A stretch of DNA of 64,000 nucleotides from an uncultured Clostridia bacterium (lineage in GTDB: Bacteria; Bacillota; Clostridia; Oscillospirales; Oscillospiraceae). The stretch covers positions 22,679-86,678 of the forward strand of contig CAMVAV010000003.1 of NCBI GenBank assembly GCA_947165595.1, read 5' to 3'. Position 1 is the first letter of the stretch. Every line of letters begins with the position of its first letter. The notes below the pieces were generated by a model that saw nothing but the letters and a program-made list of their open reading frames with translations, did no database searches and was not told where the DNA came from. Below, one piece after another: positions 48,828 through 57,823 of this stretch. Both the position numbers and the translations under genes were made by a program.

Positions 48828-50519
48828 TCAGTCCGCCCGGCTGCCGTCCAGCCATTTGCCGACGGCCTCCCCGACCTCCTTCATGCAGCCGGGCTCGTAG
48901 GGGACCTTCAGGCCCGCGCCGCGCACCAGCTCCTCGAAGGTCGCCGTGCCGCCGCGGTCCACGAGGGCGAGATAGCGCTCCCACGCGCCCCGGCGGTCGG
49001 TCATCGACGCCATCCAGAACTGGAACGCCACCGCCTGCGCCATGCAGTAGTCGATGTAGTAAAACGGGTTGGTGTAGATGTGCGCCTGGCGCTGCCAGAC
49101 GGCGCCGCGGCTGTAAAACGGCAGGTCGCCGTAGTCGATCCACGGGCGGTATTTCTTCTCCAGCTCCAGCCATACGCCGTTGCGCTGCCTCGGCGTGAGT
49201 CCGGGGCTGCGGTACATCACATGCTGGAACTCGTCGACCAGGCAGCCGTAGGGCAGGAAGGTCAGCGCCTCCTCGCAGTGGGCAAGCTCGTACTTTTTCG
49301 TCGCCGCGCCGAAAAACAGCCTGTGGAACGGCGCGGTGAGGAACTCCATCGACATGGAGTGCACCTCGCACGCCTCCAGCGTCGGCCAGAGCTGGCGCAG
49401 CAGGTAACCCTTCTTCATCGCGCGCCACGATTCAAACGCGTGCCCCGCCTCGTGCGTCAGCACGTCCACGTCGCCGGAGGTGCCGTTGAAGTTGGAGAAG
49501 ATGAACGGCGCCTTGTGGTCGTAGAGCTCCGTGCAGTAGCCGCCGGGCGCCTTGCCCTCCTTGCTCAGCACGTCCAGCAGCTCGCCGTTGTACAGCATGT
49601 CGATGAACGCGCCCGTCTCGGGGCTGAGGGCGTGGTACATCTCCCAGCCCGCGTCGAGAATGTCCTGCGCCGTGCCCTGCGGCACGGGGTTCCCGTCCGC
49701 GAACAGCAGCGGCTCGTCCCAGAGCATGAGCTTTTCGACGCCGAGGCGCTTTTCCTGCTCCTTCTTGATCCGCGCGACGAGCGGCACGGTGTAGTGCGCG
49801 ACCTGTCCGCGGAGAGCGGCGGTCTGGTCGGGTCCGTAGCAGTTGCGGCCCAGACGGTCGTAGCCCAACGGGATGAAGTTGTCGTACCCGAGCATTTTCC
49901 CCTGCGCCGTGCGGTTTTTCACCAGCTCGTCGTAGATCGCGTCCAGCTCCTCGCTGTGGCTGTCGAACCAGCGCCCGGCGGTCTCAAACGCCGCCCTGCG
50001 CACGGCGCGGTCGGTGCTCTGCTGATAGGGCCCCAGCATGGGCAGCGGGAGCTTTTTGCCGTCGAAATCCACGAGCGCGGAGGCGCAGAGCTTCTGATAG
50101 TCGCTCGTGAGCCTGTTCTCGCGCTGCATCAGCTCCACCATCTCGGGCCGGAAGCTGCGCTCCGCGATCTCGAGGTCGGTGAACAGGAGTCTTCCGAAGC
50201 GGTTTTCCAGCTCCGGGCGGAATTTTGAGCCCAGCAGCGCGCGGTAGATCCTCTGCTTCGGCTCGTCCAGCAGGGGCAGCCGCTCGTCCGCGAAGTCGTT
50301 CTCCGCGTCGTAGTAGGCGTCGCGCGTGTCGATGCTGTGGCGGATCGAGGCGAGCGTCCCCATCGTGCTCACGTGTCCCTCCAGCTCGTTGAAGCGCTCC
50401 ACCGCCGCGATCTGATCGTGCGCGGAGGCGGCGTTTTCCAGCGCGGAGAGTATCTCGGCAAGCTGTTTTTTCAGCGCCTCGATATCGGGGCGCGTATAAG
50501 GCATTTCGGAAAACTTCAT
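48828..50519 (-). CDS. M3-family oligoendopeptidase (PepF-like)
   Basis: A 563-residue cytoplasmic metallopeptidase with the zinc motif DVLTHEAGHAFESW (HExxH) and the downstream glutamate region ACEVHSMSMEFLTAP; the N-terminal half is helical with a Glu/Asp-rich start (MKFSEMPYTRPDIEALKKQL). It would cut imported peptides of about 5-20 residues. It heads the operon that continues with a membrane protein and oppABCDF, matching peptide uptake with cleavage. Start ATG 50519 has AAGGAG upstream and a consensus promoter 70 bases away. An upstream in-frame extension has no ribosome binding site. Confidence 0.93.
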   Translation of the reverse strand: MKFSEMPYTRPDIEALKKQLAEILSALENAASAHDQIAAVERFNELEGHVSTMGTLASIRHSIDTRDAYYDAENDFADERLPLLDEPKQRIYRALLGSKFRPELENRFGRLLFTDLEIAERSFRPEMVELMQRENRLTSDYQKLCASALVDFDGKKLPLPMLGPYQQSTDRAVRRAAFETAGRWFDSHSEELDAIYDELVKNRTAQGKMLGYDNFIPLGYDRLGRNCYGPDQTAALRGQVAHYTVPLVARIKKEQEKRLGVEKLMLWDEPLLFADGNPVPQGTAQDILDAGWEMYHALSPETGAFIDMLYNGELLDVLSKEGKAPGGYCTELYDHKAPFIFSNFNGTSGDVDVLTHEAGHAFESWRAMKKGYLLRQLWPTLEACEVHSMSMEFLTAPFHRLFFGAATKKYELAHCEEALTFLPYGCLVDEFQHVMYRSPGLTPRQRNGVWLELEKKYRPWIDYGDLPFYSRGAVWQRQAHIYTNPFYYIDYCMAQAVAFQFWMASMTDRRGAWERYLALVDRGGTATFEELVRGAGLKVPYEPGCMKEVGEAVGKWLDGSRAD

Positions 50520-50559
50520 GGGCGCGGGCTCCTTCCCGGAACAAAATGCAGTATGGAAT

Positions 50560-50588
50560 AATATATGGCGAATACCGGCGCAAGTCAA
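50560..50588 (-). promoter_or_regulatory. Promoter of the peptidase-opp operon
   Basis: TTGACT (50583-50588) and TATATT (50560-50565) with a 17-base spacer on the leftward strand, about 41 bases before the ATG of the M3 peptidase. Confidence 0.85.
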
Positions 50589-50618
50589 CGGTTTGCTTTT
50601 TAATATGTGTTCGCGCCG

Positions 50619-51500
50619 TCACTCCGGTCTCGGTCCGTGCAGGCGCTTTTTCACCGCGCGGCCCGTCGGCGTCGCGGCAAGCCCGCCCAGCGCCGTCTCG
50701 CGCAGCTCGACGGGGAGGCGGCGGCCCACCTCGCCCATCGCGTCGATGACCTCGTCGACGGGGATGCGGCTCTCCACGCCCGCCAGCGCCATATCCGCGG
50801 CGCTGACCGCGTCCACCGCGCCGATGACGTTGCGCTTGACGCAGGGGACCTCCACCAGCCCCGCCACCGGGTCGCAGGCGAGACCCATCAGGTTCTTGAG
50901 CGCCATCGCCACGGCGTGCCCGATCTGCTCCTTCGTGCCGCGGCGCAGCGCGACCAGCGCGCCCGCCGCCATCGCCGCCGCCGAGCCGATCTCCGCCTGG
51001 CAGCCGCCCGCCGCGCCGGAGATGCCCGCGCGGTACGCGATGACCGAGCCGATGCCGCTGGCGACGTACAGCGCCTCCAGGATCTGGTGCTGCGTCAGTT
51101 CCTCGTACTTGCACAGCGGCAGCAGCACCGCGGGCAGCACCCCGCAGGCGCCCGCCGTCGGCGCGGCGACGATGCGGCGCATACAGGCGTTGGACTCCGC
51201 CATGGACAGCGCCTCGGCGATGACCTCGCTGACATAGCCGCCGCTCATCGCCTGTCCGCGGATGGAATACTGGCGCATTTTCATGCCGTCCCCGCCGACG
51301 AGCCCGCTGACGCTGCGGCTCCGCCCGGTGTAGGAGTCCGCCGCGTCCTGCATCGCCCGCCACACGGTCAGCATCTTCGCGATCGACTCCGCGCGCGTGA
51401 CCTGCCGCTCCTCCATGTCGGAGGCGAGCACGACCTCCCAGAACTGGAGCCCGCTGCGTTCCATTTCCTCAAAGATTTGACTCATCGAATCCAGAGACAT
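50619..51500 (-). CDS. sdaAA: L-serine ammonia-lyase, iron-sulfur-dependent, alpha subunit
   Basis: The 293-residue subunit carries the iron-sulfur cluster cysteines and catalytic motifs: PTAGACGVLPAVLLPLCK, ISGAAGGCQAEIGSAAAMAA and GLACDPVAGLVEVPCVKRN. It converts serine to pyruvate and ammonia together with the beta subunit. The start at 51500 overlaps the sdaAB reading frame by 32 bases, so it is translated from within the end of sdaAB. A MATE transporter gene lies directly upstream of sdaAB. Length is normal for the two-subunit clostridial type. Confidence 0.95.
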   Translation of the reverse strand: MSLDSMSQIFEEMERSGLQFWEVVLASDMEERQVTRAESIAKMLTVWRAMQDAADSYTGRSRSVSGLVGGDGMKMRQYSIRGQAMSGGYVSEVIAEALSMAESNACMRRIVAAPTAGACGVLPAVLLPLCKYEELTQHQILEALYVASGIGSVIAYRAGISGAAGGCQAEIGSAAAMAAGALVALRRGTKEQIGHAVAMALKNLMGLACDPVAGLVEVPCVKRNVIGAVDAVSAADMALAGVESRIPVDEVIDAMGEVGRRLPVELRETALGGLAATPTGRAVKKRLHGPRPE

Positions 51501-52167
51501 CGTCCTCTTCCTCCTTGTCGTAGTAGATGACCGAAAGGATGCCCTCCAGATCGGACATAAAGCTGACCTGATGCGGCTTGATGTGCTGGTCGGTCTCAAT
51601 GACCATCAGCGCGCTGCCCCCGCGGCGCGAGCGGCACAGGCTCATGTTCGCCACGTTGATGCGCAGCTGGTTGAGGATCGTCGTCACCGCCGCCACCACG
51701 CCGTTTTCGTCCTGATTGCGGATGATGAGCGTGTTGTACTCGCCGGTGAAGCCGACGTCCACCCCGTCCACCTTCGTCACGAGGATGCGCCCGCCGCCGA
51801 CGGACGACGCCTGCAGCTCCAACGTCCTGCCGCTCCTGCCCGTGACCTCGATCACGACGGTGTTCGGGTGCGCGTCGCGCAGGTCCACCGTGTCGAAGGC
51901 GTAGGAAAGCCCAGCCTTCTCCGCCTCCGCAAAGGCGTTGGGGATGCGCAGGTCGTCCGGCTTCATGCCCAGCAGCCCCGCCACCAGCGCGCGGTCCGTG
52001 CCGTGTCCGGGTCCGCTCTCCGCGAACGAGCCGTGCAGGTGGAGCTTCGCCTCCGCCGGCTCCTCGCCCAGCAGCGTGCGCGCCATCGCGCCGATGCGCG
52101 CCGCGCCCGCCGTGTGCGAGCTGGACGGCCCCACCATCACGGGGCCCAGGATGTCAAAGATATTCAT
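51469..52167 (-). CDS. sdaAB: L-serine ammonia-lyase, iron-sulfur-dependent, beta subunit
   Basis: The 232-residue subunit has the N-terminal serine dehydratase beta motif (FDILGPVMVGPSSSHTAGAA) and a C-terminal ACT domain (NTLIIRNQDENGVVAAVTTI ... NVANMSLCRSRRGGSALMVI). Together with the alpha subunit it deaminates L-serine to pyruvate. Its end overlaps the alpha subunit start by 32 bases. The order beta-then-alpha is normal for the split form. Confidence 0.95.
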   Translation of the reverse strand: MNIFDILGPVMVGPSSSHTAGAARIGAMARTLLGEEPAEAKLHLHGSFAESGPGHGTDRALVAGLLGMKPDDLRIPNAFAEAEKAGLSYAFDTVDLRDAHPNTVVIEVTGRSGRTLELQASSVGGGRILVTKVDGVDVGFTGEYNTLIIRNQDENGVVAAVTTILNQLRINVANMSLCRSRRGGSALMVIETDQHIKPHQVSFMSDLEGILSVIYYDKEEEDDVSGFDESNL

Positions 52168-52193
52168 GCGCCGTCCTCCCTCGGGTCAATTTT

Positions 52194-53534
52194 TCAGTCG
52201 TCAAAGCCGTGGATCCAGTCGCTCCTGCGCAGATAGAGCAGAAACAGCACGGAGCTGAGCGACCAGGTGATCGGATAGGCGAAAAACAAAAGCTGAATGC
52301 GGTGAGCGAGGCGCATCGTCACGGTCAGATAGAGGATGCGGAACACGCACCAGGTCGAAAGCATGATGAACATGGGCACCTTCGCCTTCCCCGCGCCGCG
52401 GCAGACGCCCGCGACGCAGTGGGAAAACGAGAGCAGAAAGAAAAACGGCAGCTCCGTCCGGCACTGGCGCACGCCGACGGCGATCACGCGGGGGTCGCCG
52501 TTGAACACGCCGATGAGCGCCGGGGCGAACAGCGCGATCGTCAGTCCGATCAGCTCCGCCATGACGGCGCAGAAGACGATTCCGAAGCGCGCCGCCCGCT
52601 TCGCGCGGTCATAGCGCTTCGCGCCGAGGTTCTGGCTGATGACCGTGGTCAGCGCCGCGGAAAAGCTGGTCACCGGCAGGAAGCAGAAGCCCTCGAGCTT
52701 GGAGTAGCTGCCGCACGCCGCCATCGCGTCCGAGCCGAAGGAGTTGATGTACGACTGCACCGTCACGTTCGCCAGCGAAATGACAGAGGTCTGCACGCCG
52801 GCGGGGACGCCGTTGCGCACGATCTCGCGCAGCAGGGCGCGGTCAAAGCGGATCTTGCGCCACCGGACGCGCACGTCCCCGTAGCCCCGCGCCAGCGCGG
52901 CAAAGCACAGCAGCATGCTCACGCCCTGCGCGATCGCGGTCGCCGCCGCCGCGGAGCCGACGCCGAGGCGCAGTTTCCCCACGAACAGCAGGTCGAGCGC
53001 GACGTTCAGAAGCGACGAGAAGACTAGGTACAAAAGCGGCCGCCGACCGTCGCCCAGCGCGCGCATGACGCCGGTGAGCGTGTTGTACATCACCAGCGGG
53101 ACCGCGCCGAGAAAGTAGAAGCGGAAGTAGCGCACCGAGCCGTCGATGACGTCCGGCGCGGTGCCCATCCAACGCAGGAGCAGCGGCGTCGCGAGTATGC
53201 CGAACACGGTCAGAAACGCCCCGGCGCACAGGCCGAAGGCGATGTCGGTGTGGATGGCGAGCTCCACGCGGTCCTGCTCGCGCGCGCCGTAGTAGCGGGA
53301 GATCACCACGCCCGCGCCCACGGAGATGCCGCTGAAAAAGCCGACGAGCAGCAGGATCAGCGAGCCGGAGGAACTGACCGCGGCGAGCGCCTGCTTGCCC
53401 AGATAGTTGCCCACGATCAGCGAGTCCACCGAGTTGTAGAGCTGCTGAAAGAGCTGGCTGAGGAACAGCGGCGCGGCGAAGCGGAGGATCGCGGCGCGCA
53501 CGTCTCCGGAGGTCAGGTCCTGTATTTTCGTCAA
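52194..53534 (-). CDS. MATE-family efflux transporter
   Basis: The 446-residue protein has the 12-helix MATE fold (LFLSQLFQQLYNSVDSLIVG; ALAAVSSSGSLILLLVGFFS; SFSAALTTVISQNLGAKRYD). The start is set at TTG 53534 because GGGAGG lies 9 bases upstream; a GTG 27 bases earlier lacks one. MATE proteins expel organic cations and drugs in exchange for Na+ or H+. It ends 26 bases before sdaAB and may share its transcript, but no functional link to serine deamination is evident. Confidence 0.93.
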   Translation of the reverse strand: MTKIQDLTSGDVRAAILRFAAPLFLSQLFQQLYNSVDSLIVGNYLGKQALAAVSSSGSLILLLVGFFSGISVGAGVVISRYYGAREQDRVELAIHTDIAFGLCAGAFLTVFGILATPLLLRWMGTAPDVIDGSVRYFRFYFLGAVPLVMYNTLTGVMRALGDGRRPLLYLVFSSLLNVALDLLFVGKLRLGVGSAAAATAIAQGVSMLLCFAALARGYGDVRVRWRKIRFDRALLREIVRNGVPAGVQTSVISLANVTVQSYINSFGSDAMAACGSYSKLEGFCFLPVTSFSAALTTVISQNLGAKRYDRAKRAARFGIVFCAVMAELIGLTIALFAPALIGVFNGDPRVIAVGVRQCRTELPFFFLLSFSHCVAGVCRGAGKAKVPMFIMLSTWCVFRILYLTVTMRLAHRIQLLFFAYPITWSLSSVLFLLYLRRSDWIHGFDD

Positions 53535-53567
53535 GGCGTTCCCTCCCTTCCCCGCCGGCACGAAACG

Positions 53568-53598
53568 AAAAGGCCGCCCCGCTCTCGCGAAAGCGGCC
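53568..53598 (-). terminator. Probable terminator after the AmmeMemoRadiSam operon
   Basis: GGCCGC and GCGGCC arms enclose a smaller inner hairpin (CGCT/AGCG), and TTTT follows on the leftward strand, between the radical SAM gene and the MATE gene. It is weaker than the other terminators listed. Confidence 0.55.
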
Positions 53599-53604
53599 GT
53601 CGGG

Positions 53605-54432
53605 TCAGCAGTTGCCCGTATAGACGTAACGAAGCGCCTCGCGCGCGACGTCCGCCAGGCGATAGACCTCCCCCACGTCCGTGGGCGGGCGGTCCTGCAT
53701 GCGGTGGCGCGGGAAAAAGCGCGAGAGGTGGAGCGGAATCTCCGGGTCGATCCCCGCGAGCCACCGCGACAGGGCGCGCAGCTCGTCCTCGCCGTCGTTC
53801 TCCCCGGGGACGAGCAGCGTCGTCACCTCGACGTGGCAGTGCTCCGCGGCGATGGCGATATTGCGCTTCACGGTTTCGAGGTCCCCGCCGAGGCGGCGGT
53901 ACCACGCCTCCGTAAAGCCCTTGAGGTCAATGTTCGCCGCGTCGATGCGGGAGAGCAGCGCGCGCCAGGGCGCCTCCTCGATCGTGCCGTTCGTCACCAG
54001 CACGTTGTAAAGCCCCCGCGCGCGCACGGCGTCCGCGCAGTCGCGGATATACTCGTAGCACACCAGCGGCTCGTTGTAGGTGTACGCCGCGCCGAGGTTG
54101 CCGCGGGGCACAAGCTCCTCCGCCAGAGCGGCGAGCGCCTCGGGGGACACGTCCTCCGTCCGCAGCTCGCCCGCGCCCGCCATGGAGATCTCGTGGTTCT
54201 GGCAGAACGGGCAGTTCAGATTGCAGCCGAAGCCGCCCAGCGACAGGATCGCGCCGCCGGGATGGAAGCGGCGCAGCGGCTTTTTCTCGATGGGGTCGAG
54301 CGCGAGGCTCACGACCTTGCCGTAACCCAGCGGCACGATCGTCCCTCCGTGATTCGCCCGCGCGCGGCACAGCCCCGTCTGCCCCTCCTCCGGCGCGCAG
54401 CGGTGGAAGCAGAGCTCACACGTCGTCTTCAT
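53605..54432 (-). CDS. AmmeMemoRadiSam system radical SAM enzyme
   Basis: The 275-residue protein begins MKTTCELCFHRCAPEEGQTG and contains the radical SAM motif GFGCNLNCPFCQNHEIS (ligands C-x3-C-x2-C), then GAAYTYNEPLVCYEYIRDCA and VTTLLVPGENDGEDELRALS. It resembles the pyruvate formate-lyase-activase-like subfamily of the AmmeMemoRadiSam system, found next to AMMECR1 and Memo homologues. The ATG overlaps the upstream stop by ATGA. The substrate is unknown. N-terminal Cys residues may bind a second cluster. Confidence 0.9.
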   Translation of the reverse strand: MKTTCELCFHRCAPEEGQTGLCRARANHGGTIVPLGYGKVVSLALDPIEKKPLRRFHPGGAILSLGGFGCNLNCPFCQNHEISMAGAGELRTEDVSPEALAALAEELVPRGNLGAAYTYNEPLVCYEYIRDCADAVRARGLYNVLVTNGTIEEAPWRALLSRIDAANIDLKGFTEAWYRRLGGDLETVKRNIAIAAEHCHVEVTTLLVPGENDGEDELRALSRWLAGIDPEIPLHLSRFFPRHRMQDRPPTDVGEVYRLADVAREALRYVYTGNC

Positions 54433-55817
54433 TTGTGCCGCACGACCTCGAAGCGCTCCAGACGGTATTTCTCCGTCGGGCCGATGCCGCCCTTCTGCCG
54501 CGCGATGTCGATCTGCCGCTCCACCGTGTCCACGCCCTCGAGGTCGGGCAGGAGCAGCCCGCGCCGCATCCCGTACGAGACGATCACGCCGTAGCGCTTC
54601 ACGTCGAGCTGCGCCGGGGAGTCGATCGGCTCCGGCGCGCCAAGCACGTCCACGCTGTATTCGATCGAATCCAGCTCCGACGCGCGCACGGGCGGGAACC
54701 GCGGGTCGCGCGAGCAGGCGGACACCGCGTTCTGCACGATCTCCCACGCCACCGACGCCGTGGTCGGGGCGGTGGTGCCGATGCAGCCGCGCAGCCGTCC
54801 CCCCGCGTGGAGCGAGACGAACGCGCCCGCGCGCTCCCCCGTCAGGGCCTGGGGCAGGCCGTCCGGCAGGGCTTCGAGCTGCCGTCCCGTTTTGACGTAG
54901 GTTTCCAGCGACAGCCGCGCGAGGCGCACCCACGGGTCCTCCGCGCGTTTTCTATCCGCCAGGCGCGACCGCTCCGCCGCGGCGTACCGCTCCGCGAAGC
55001 GCCTTGCGTTATCCGTGCCCGTGACCGTAAACACCGCGACGCCGTAGCCGACGCCGAAGGGCCCCTCGTGGCTCAAAAGCTCCGGCTTGACCGCGAGGCC
55101 GTCCAGCGCGCCCGCCATGATCTGGAACGAGCGCTGCCCGCACTCCGCCGCGCGGTCGCAGAAGTCCTCGTCCATTGTGAGGAAGCGCAGGAAGTCGCCG
55201 CTTGCCATCGCCTCCGTCACCTGTCGGTCATACTCCGGTCCCTCGGGCGCGAAGCCGTAGGGTCCGTCGGACTTGAGCTTGTGCGACAGGTCGCCGCTGG
55301 CGACGAACACGGCGCGGCGGCCGAGCGCCTCGACCGCGCGGGCAAGGCATTGGCCGAGCCGGTAGTGCTCCAGCGGCGAGAAGCCCGAGAGCCCGACGCG
55401 CAGGATGGGGCACTCGACGCCCGCCTCGCGCAGAAACCATAGCGGGATGAACGCGCCGTGGTCAAGGGAAGCGTCGCGCTCGCCGAGCGTGCCGGCGGCA
55501 ATGCCCTCCCGCTCCGCAAGCGCGATCGCCTCGCGGCGGAGCTCCGTGTCGTAGCGCACGTCCAGCTTCGTGGCGCGCGCGCCGAATTTTCCCATGTCGC
55601 CGGAGGCGGCAAGTCCCGGGGAGATGTGGAAATAGTCCGCGTACAGCACGCTGTGCGGCGTGGTGAGCAGCAGCACGTCCGGCTTCCACTCCGCCGCGCG
55701 CCGCGCCGCTTCGCGGTAGGCGTCGACGGTCGCCTGAATTCCGCGCTCCTGCCCCCGCCCGACGGCGGGCAGGATCAGCGGGGGATGCGGAACGATGATC
55801 GCACCGGGGATCGGCAT
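54429..55817 (-). CDS. Memo-AMMECR1 fusion protein (AmmeMemoRadiSam system)
   Basis: Residues 1-270 form a Memo / LigB-like dioxygenase-fold domain (IPGAIIVPHPPLILPAVGRG; LLLTTPHSVLYADYFHISP; SLDHGAFIPLWFLREAGVEC; FVASGDLSHKLKSDGPYGF). Residues 285-460 form an AMMECR1 domain (WVRLARLSLETYVKTGRQL; GRLRGCIGTTAPTTASVAWE; LPDLEGVDTVERQIDIARQK). Their fusion, with the radical SAM gene overlapping by ATGA, is the AmmeMemoRadiSam system, conserved in anaerobes and archaea and without an agreed function to my knowledge. It probably modifies a small molecule or protein with a carbon radical step. Confidence 0.9.
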   Translation of the reverse strand: MPIPGAIIVPHPPLILPAVGRGQERGIQATVDAYREAARRAAEWKPDVLLLTTPHSVLYADYFHISPGLAASGDMGKFGARATKLDVRYDTELRREAIALAEREGIAAGTLGERDASLDHGAFIPLWFLREAGVECPILRVGLSGFSPLEHYRLGQCLARAVEALGRRAVFVASGDLSHKLKSDGPYGFAPEGPEYDRQVTEAMASGDFLRFLTMDEDFCDRAAECGQRSFQIMAGALDGLAVKPELLSHEGPFGVGYGVAVFTVTGTDNARRFAERYAAAERSRLADRKRAEDPWVRLARLSLETYVKTGRQLEALPDGLPQALTGERAGAFVSLHAGGRLRGCIGTTAPTTASVAWEIVQNAVSACSRDPRFPPVRASELDSIEYSVDVLGAPEPIDSPAQLDVKRYGVIVSYGMRRGLLLPDLEGVDTVERQIDIARQKGGIGPTEKYRLERFEVVRHK

Positions 55818-55875
55818 GGGACAGCACTCCTTTCTCGCTATCGGGATGTATGCGCCGGCTCGCGCGGCGCTTTTA

Positions 55876-56760
55876 TCAGTTCGGGCAGCGCCCGCCGCAG
55901 AGGTAGAACACCGTCAGCAGGCCCGGCCCGCAGTGCGCGCCGATAACCACGCCGAGCGAGGTGATGTTGATCTCGCCTGCCTGCGGGCAGCCCTTTTTGA
56001 TCTCGGAGCGGATATACTCCGCGTCGGAGAGACAGTCGGCGTGGAGGATGTGGATCTCCGTGCCGGTCGCGTCGATCTTCGAGAGATCGTGCAGCACGCC
56101 GTCGCGGATGCTGTTGAGCGCCGCGCGGCGGCCCCGCGCCTTCTCCACCACGTCCAGCGTGCCGCCGTCGGGAACGTACAGCACGGGCTTGATGCTCAAA
56201 AGCGAGCCAACCAGCGCGGAGGCGTTGGACACGCGCCCGCCCATCTTGAGGTACTTGAGGTCTTCCACCGTGAAGCGGTGCGCGATTTTGAGCTTGTTCT
56301 CCTCGCCCCAGCGCACGACCGCGTCGAAGGACTGCCCCGACTCCATGCGTCCGACCATGTTCGTCACCAGCAGGCCCAGCCCGCCCGAGATGCAGCGCGT
56401 GTCCATGATGTAGAGGCAGCGGTTGGGGAAATCCGCCGCGATCTGCTCCGCCGCTTCCCGGCAGTTGCCGTAGGAGGCGGACATCTTCTGCGACATATCC
56501 AGAAAGATGACGTCCTTTCCCCGCTCCATCAGCCCCTTGAAAAAGTCATAATAGGCGTACTTGTTGATCATCGAGGTCTTGAGGACGTCTCCCTTCCGCA
56601 TCCCCGCGTAAACCGCGGCGCGGCTCTCCTCGCGGCAGTCGTCCTCAAACGCCTGATCGTTGACCGTGTAGCCATAAGCAATAAAAGGGATCTGGTGCTC
56701 GTCCAGCCACGTCCGCGGCAGGTCCGCCGTCGAGGACGTGGCAATGATGTATTCGCTCAT
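55876..56760 (-). CDS. DegV family fatty-acid-binding protein
   Basis: The 294-residue protein begins MSEYIIATSSTADLPRTWLD and has the DegV pattern (FIAYGYTVNDQAFEDDCREE; VIFLDMSQKMSASYGNCREA; DTRCISGGLGLLVTNMVGRM; KYLKMGGRVSNASALVGSLL). In Gram-positives DegV/FakB-type proteins bind fatty acids, often passing them to FakA kinase; no kinase gene is near. A consensus-like promoter lies about 100 bases upstream. It ends 58 bases before the Memo-AMMECR1 gene with no strong terminator, so they may share a transcript. Confidence 0.92.
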   Translation of the reverse strand: MSEYIIATSSTADLPRTWLDEHQIPFIAYGYTVNDQAFEDDCREESRAAVYAGMRKGDVLKTSMINKYAYYDFFKGLMERGKDVIFLDMSQKMSASYGNCREAAEQIAADFPNRCLYIMDTRCISGGLGLLVTNMVGRMESGQSFDAVVRWGEENKLKIAHRFTVEDLKYLKMGGRVSNASALVGSLLSIKPVLYVPDGGTLDVVEKARGRRAALNSIRDGVLHDLSKIDATGTEIHILHADCLSDAEYIRSEIKKGCPQAGEINITSLGVVIGAHCGPGLLTVFYLCGGRCPN

Positions 56761-56856
56761 AGTGTCCTCCAGAGAAATCAGGAAAAATCGTGTTTTTTCG
56801 CAGGGAACGCATGACGCGGAGAAAGCTCCCCCTCGTCATGCGCCGCTCGTATCAAT

Positions 56857-56885
56857 AGTATAGCACGCGGAACGCGCCGCGGCAA
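56857..56885 (-). promoter_or_regulatory. Promoter of degV
   Basis: TTGCCG (56880-56885) and TATACT (56857-56862) with a 17-base spacer on the leftward strand; GGAGG lies before the ATG at 56760. Confidence 0.7.
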
Positions 56886-56906
56886 GCCGTTTTTGGCAAA
56901 AGGCGG

Positions 56907-57746
56907 CTACAGCGCGTGGAACGTCGGCTCCATCCGCTCGAAGGTGCAGAAGTACCGGAAGCCCAGCTCGTCGCGCAGGATCGCGCGCGCCTCGTCGTAG
57001 TTCCCGGCGACGCGCTCCGGCCGGTGCGCGTCGCTGCCGATGGTAAGAATCTCGCCGCCGAGATCGCGGTAGAGCCGCCAGATCGCGCGGCAGGGCTGGA
57101 TGTCGCTGAGCTCATAGCGCCAGCTCGCCGTGTTGAGCTCAATGCCCTTGCCCTTTTGGATGGCAACGCGAAGAATTTCCGCCACGATATCCCGCACCTT
57201 CTCGAACGGGTACTCGCCCTGCGGGTCGTAGCGCCGCATGACGTCGAGGTGCGCGAGCACGCAGTAGCGGTCGAAGTCCCGCGCCACGGCGAGCAGCTCC
57301 TCGTAGTAGCCGCGGTTGTACGCGTCCTGCGTCTTGTCCTCCTGATACTCCGGCGGGTAGAGCTGCAGATCGTCCACCTGATGCACGCTCAAAAGCGTGA
57401 AGTCCAGCTTATCGCGCAGCCGGTCAAAGAGCGTGTTCGTCTTTTCGACCGTGTGGCGCTGCACGCCGAGCTCCAGCCCGCGCCGGATCGTCAGCCGCCC
57501 CTCGTACCGCTTTCGCAGCTCGTCCAGTTTCGCAAAATAGCGCGGGTAATCGACGTTGCGCAGGACGATGTCCTTATAGGTCCGCGCTTCCGCCGGATCG
57601 TCCCAGTCCAGCATGACGCCGTAGTCGACATGCTCGGTGAAGCACAGCTCGTCCAGCCCCAGCGCGAGCGCGCGCTCGAGCTGCGTCTCCATGGGCGTCT
57701 TGCTGTCGAAGCTGAAGCTGCTGTGCACATGATAATCCGCTTTCAT
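56907..57746 (-). CDS. PHP-domain histidinol-phosphatase-type hydrolase (HisJ/HisK)
   Basis: The 279-residue protein starts with the PHP metal motif MKADYHVHSSFSFDSKTPME (HxH), followed by FTEHVDYG, RGLELGVQRH, LLSVHQVDDL and CVLAHLDVMRRYDPQ and ending with TIGSDAHRPERVAGNYDEA. Those metal-binding His and Asp residues fit PHP-type phosphatases, including histidinol phosphatase HisJ. No other his genes are near, so it could also act on another phosphoester. It is a single gene with weak upstream signals. Confidence 0.85.
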   Translation of the reverse strand: MKADYHVHSSFSFDSKTPMETQLERALALGLDELCFTEHVDYGVMLDWDDPAEARTYKDIVLRNVDYPRYFAKLDELRKRYEGRLTIRRGLELGVQRHTVEKTNTLFDRLRDKLDFTLLSVHQVDDLQLYPPEYQEDKTQDAYNRGYYEELLAVARDFDRYCVLAHLDVMRRYDPQGEYPFEKVRDIVAEILRVAIQKGKGIELNTASWRYELSDIQPCRAIWRLYRDLGGEILTIGSDAHRPERVAGNYDEARAILRDELGFRYFCTFERMEPTFHAL

Positions 57747-57790
57747 CGCGGCGATCCTCCCATCGGTCCTTCTCCGCCCCTCCGGGTGGG

Positions 57791-57815
57791 AAAAGAGAGC
57801 GCCGCGGCGCTCTCT
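57791..57815 (-). terminator. Terminator after the DUF937 gene
   Basis: The palindrome GAGAGCGCCGCGGCGCTCTC (57795-57814) is followed on the leftward strand by TTTTCCC. Confidence 0.75.
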
Positions 57816-57823
57816 CGCGTATT

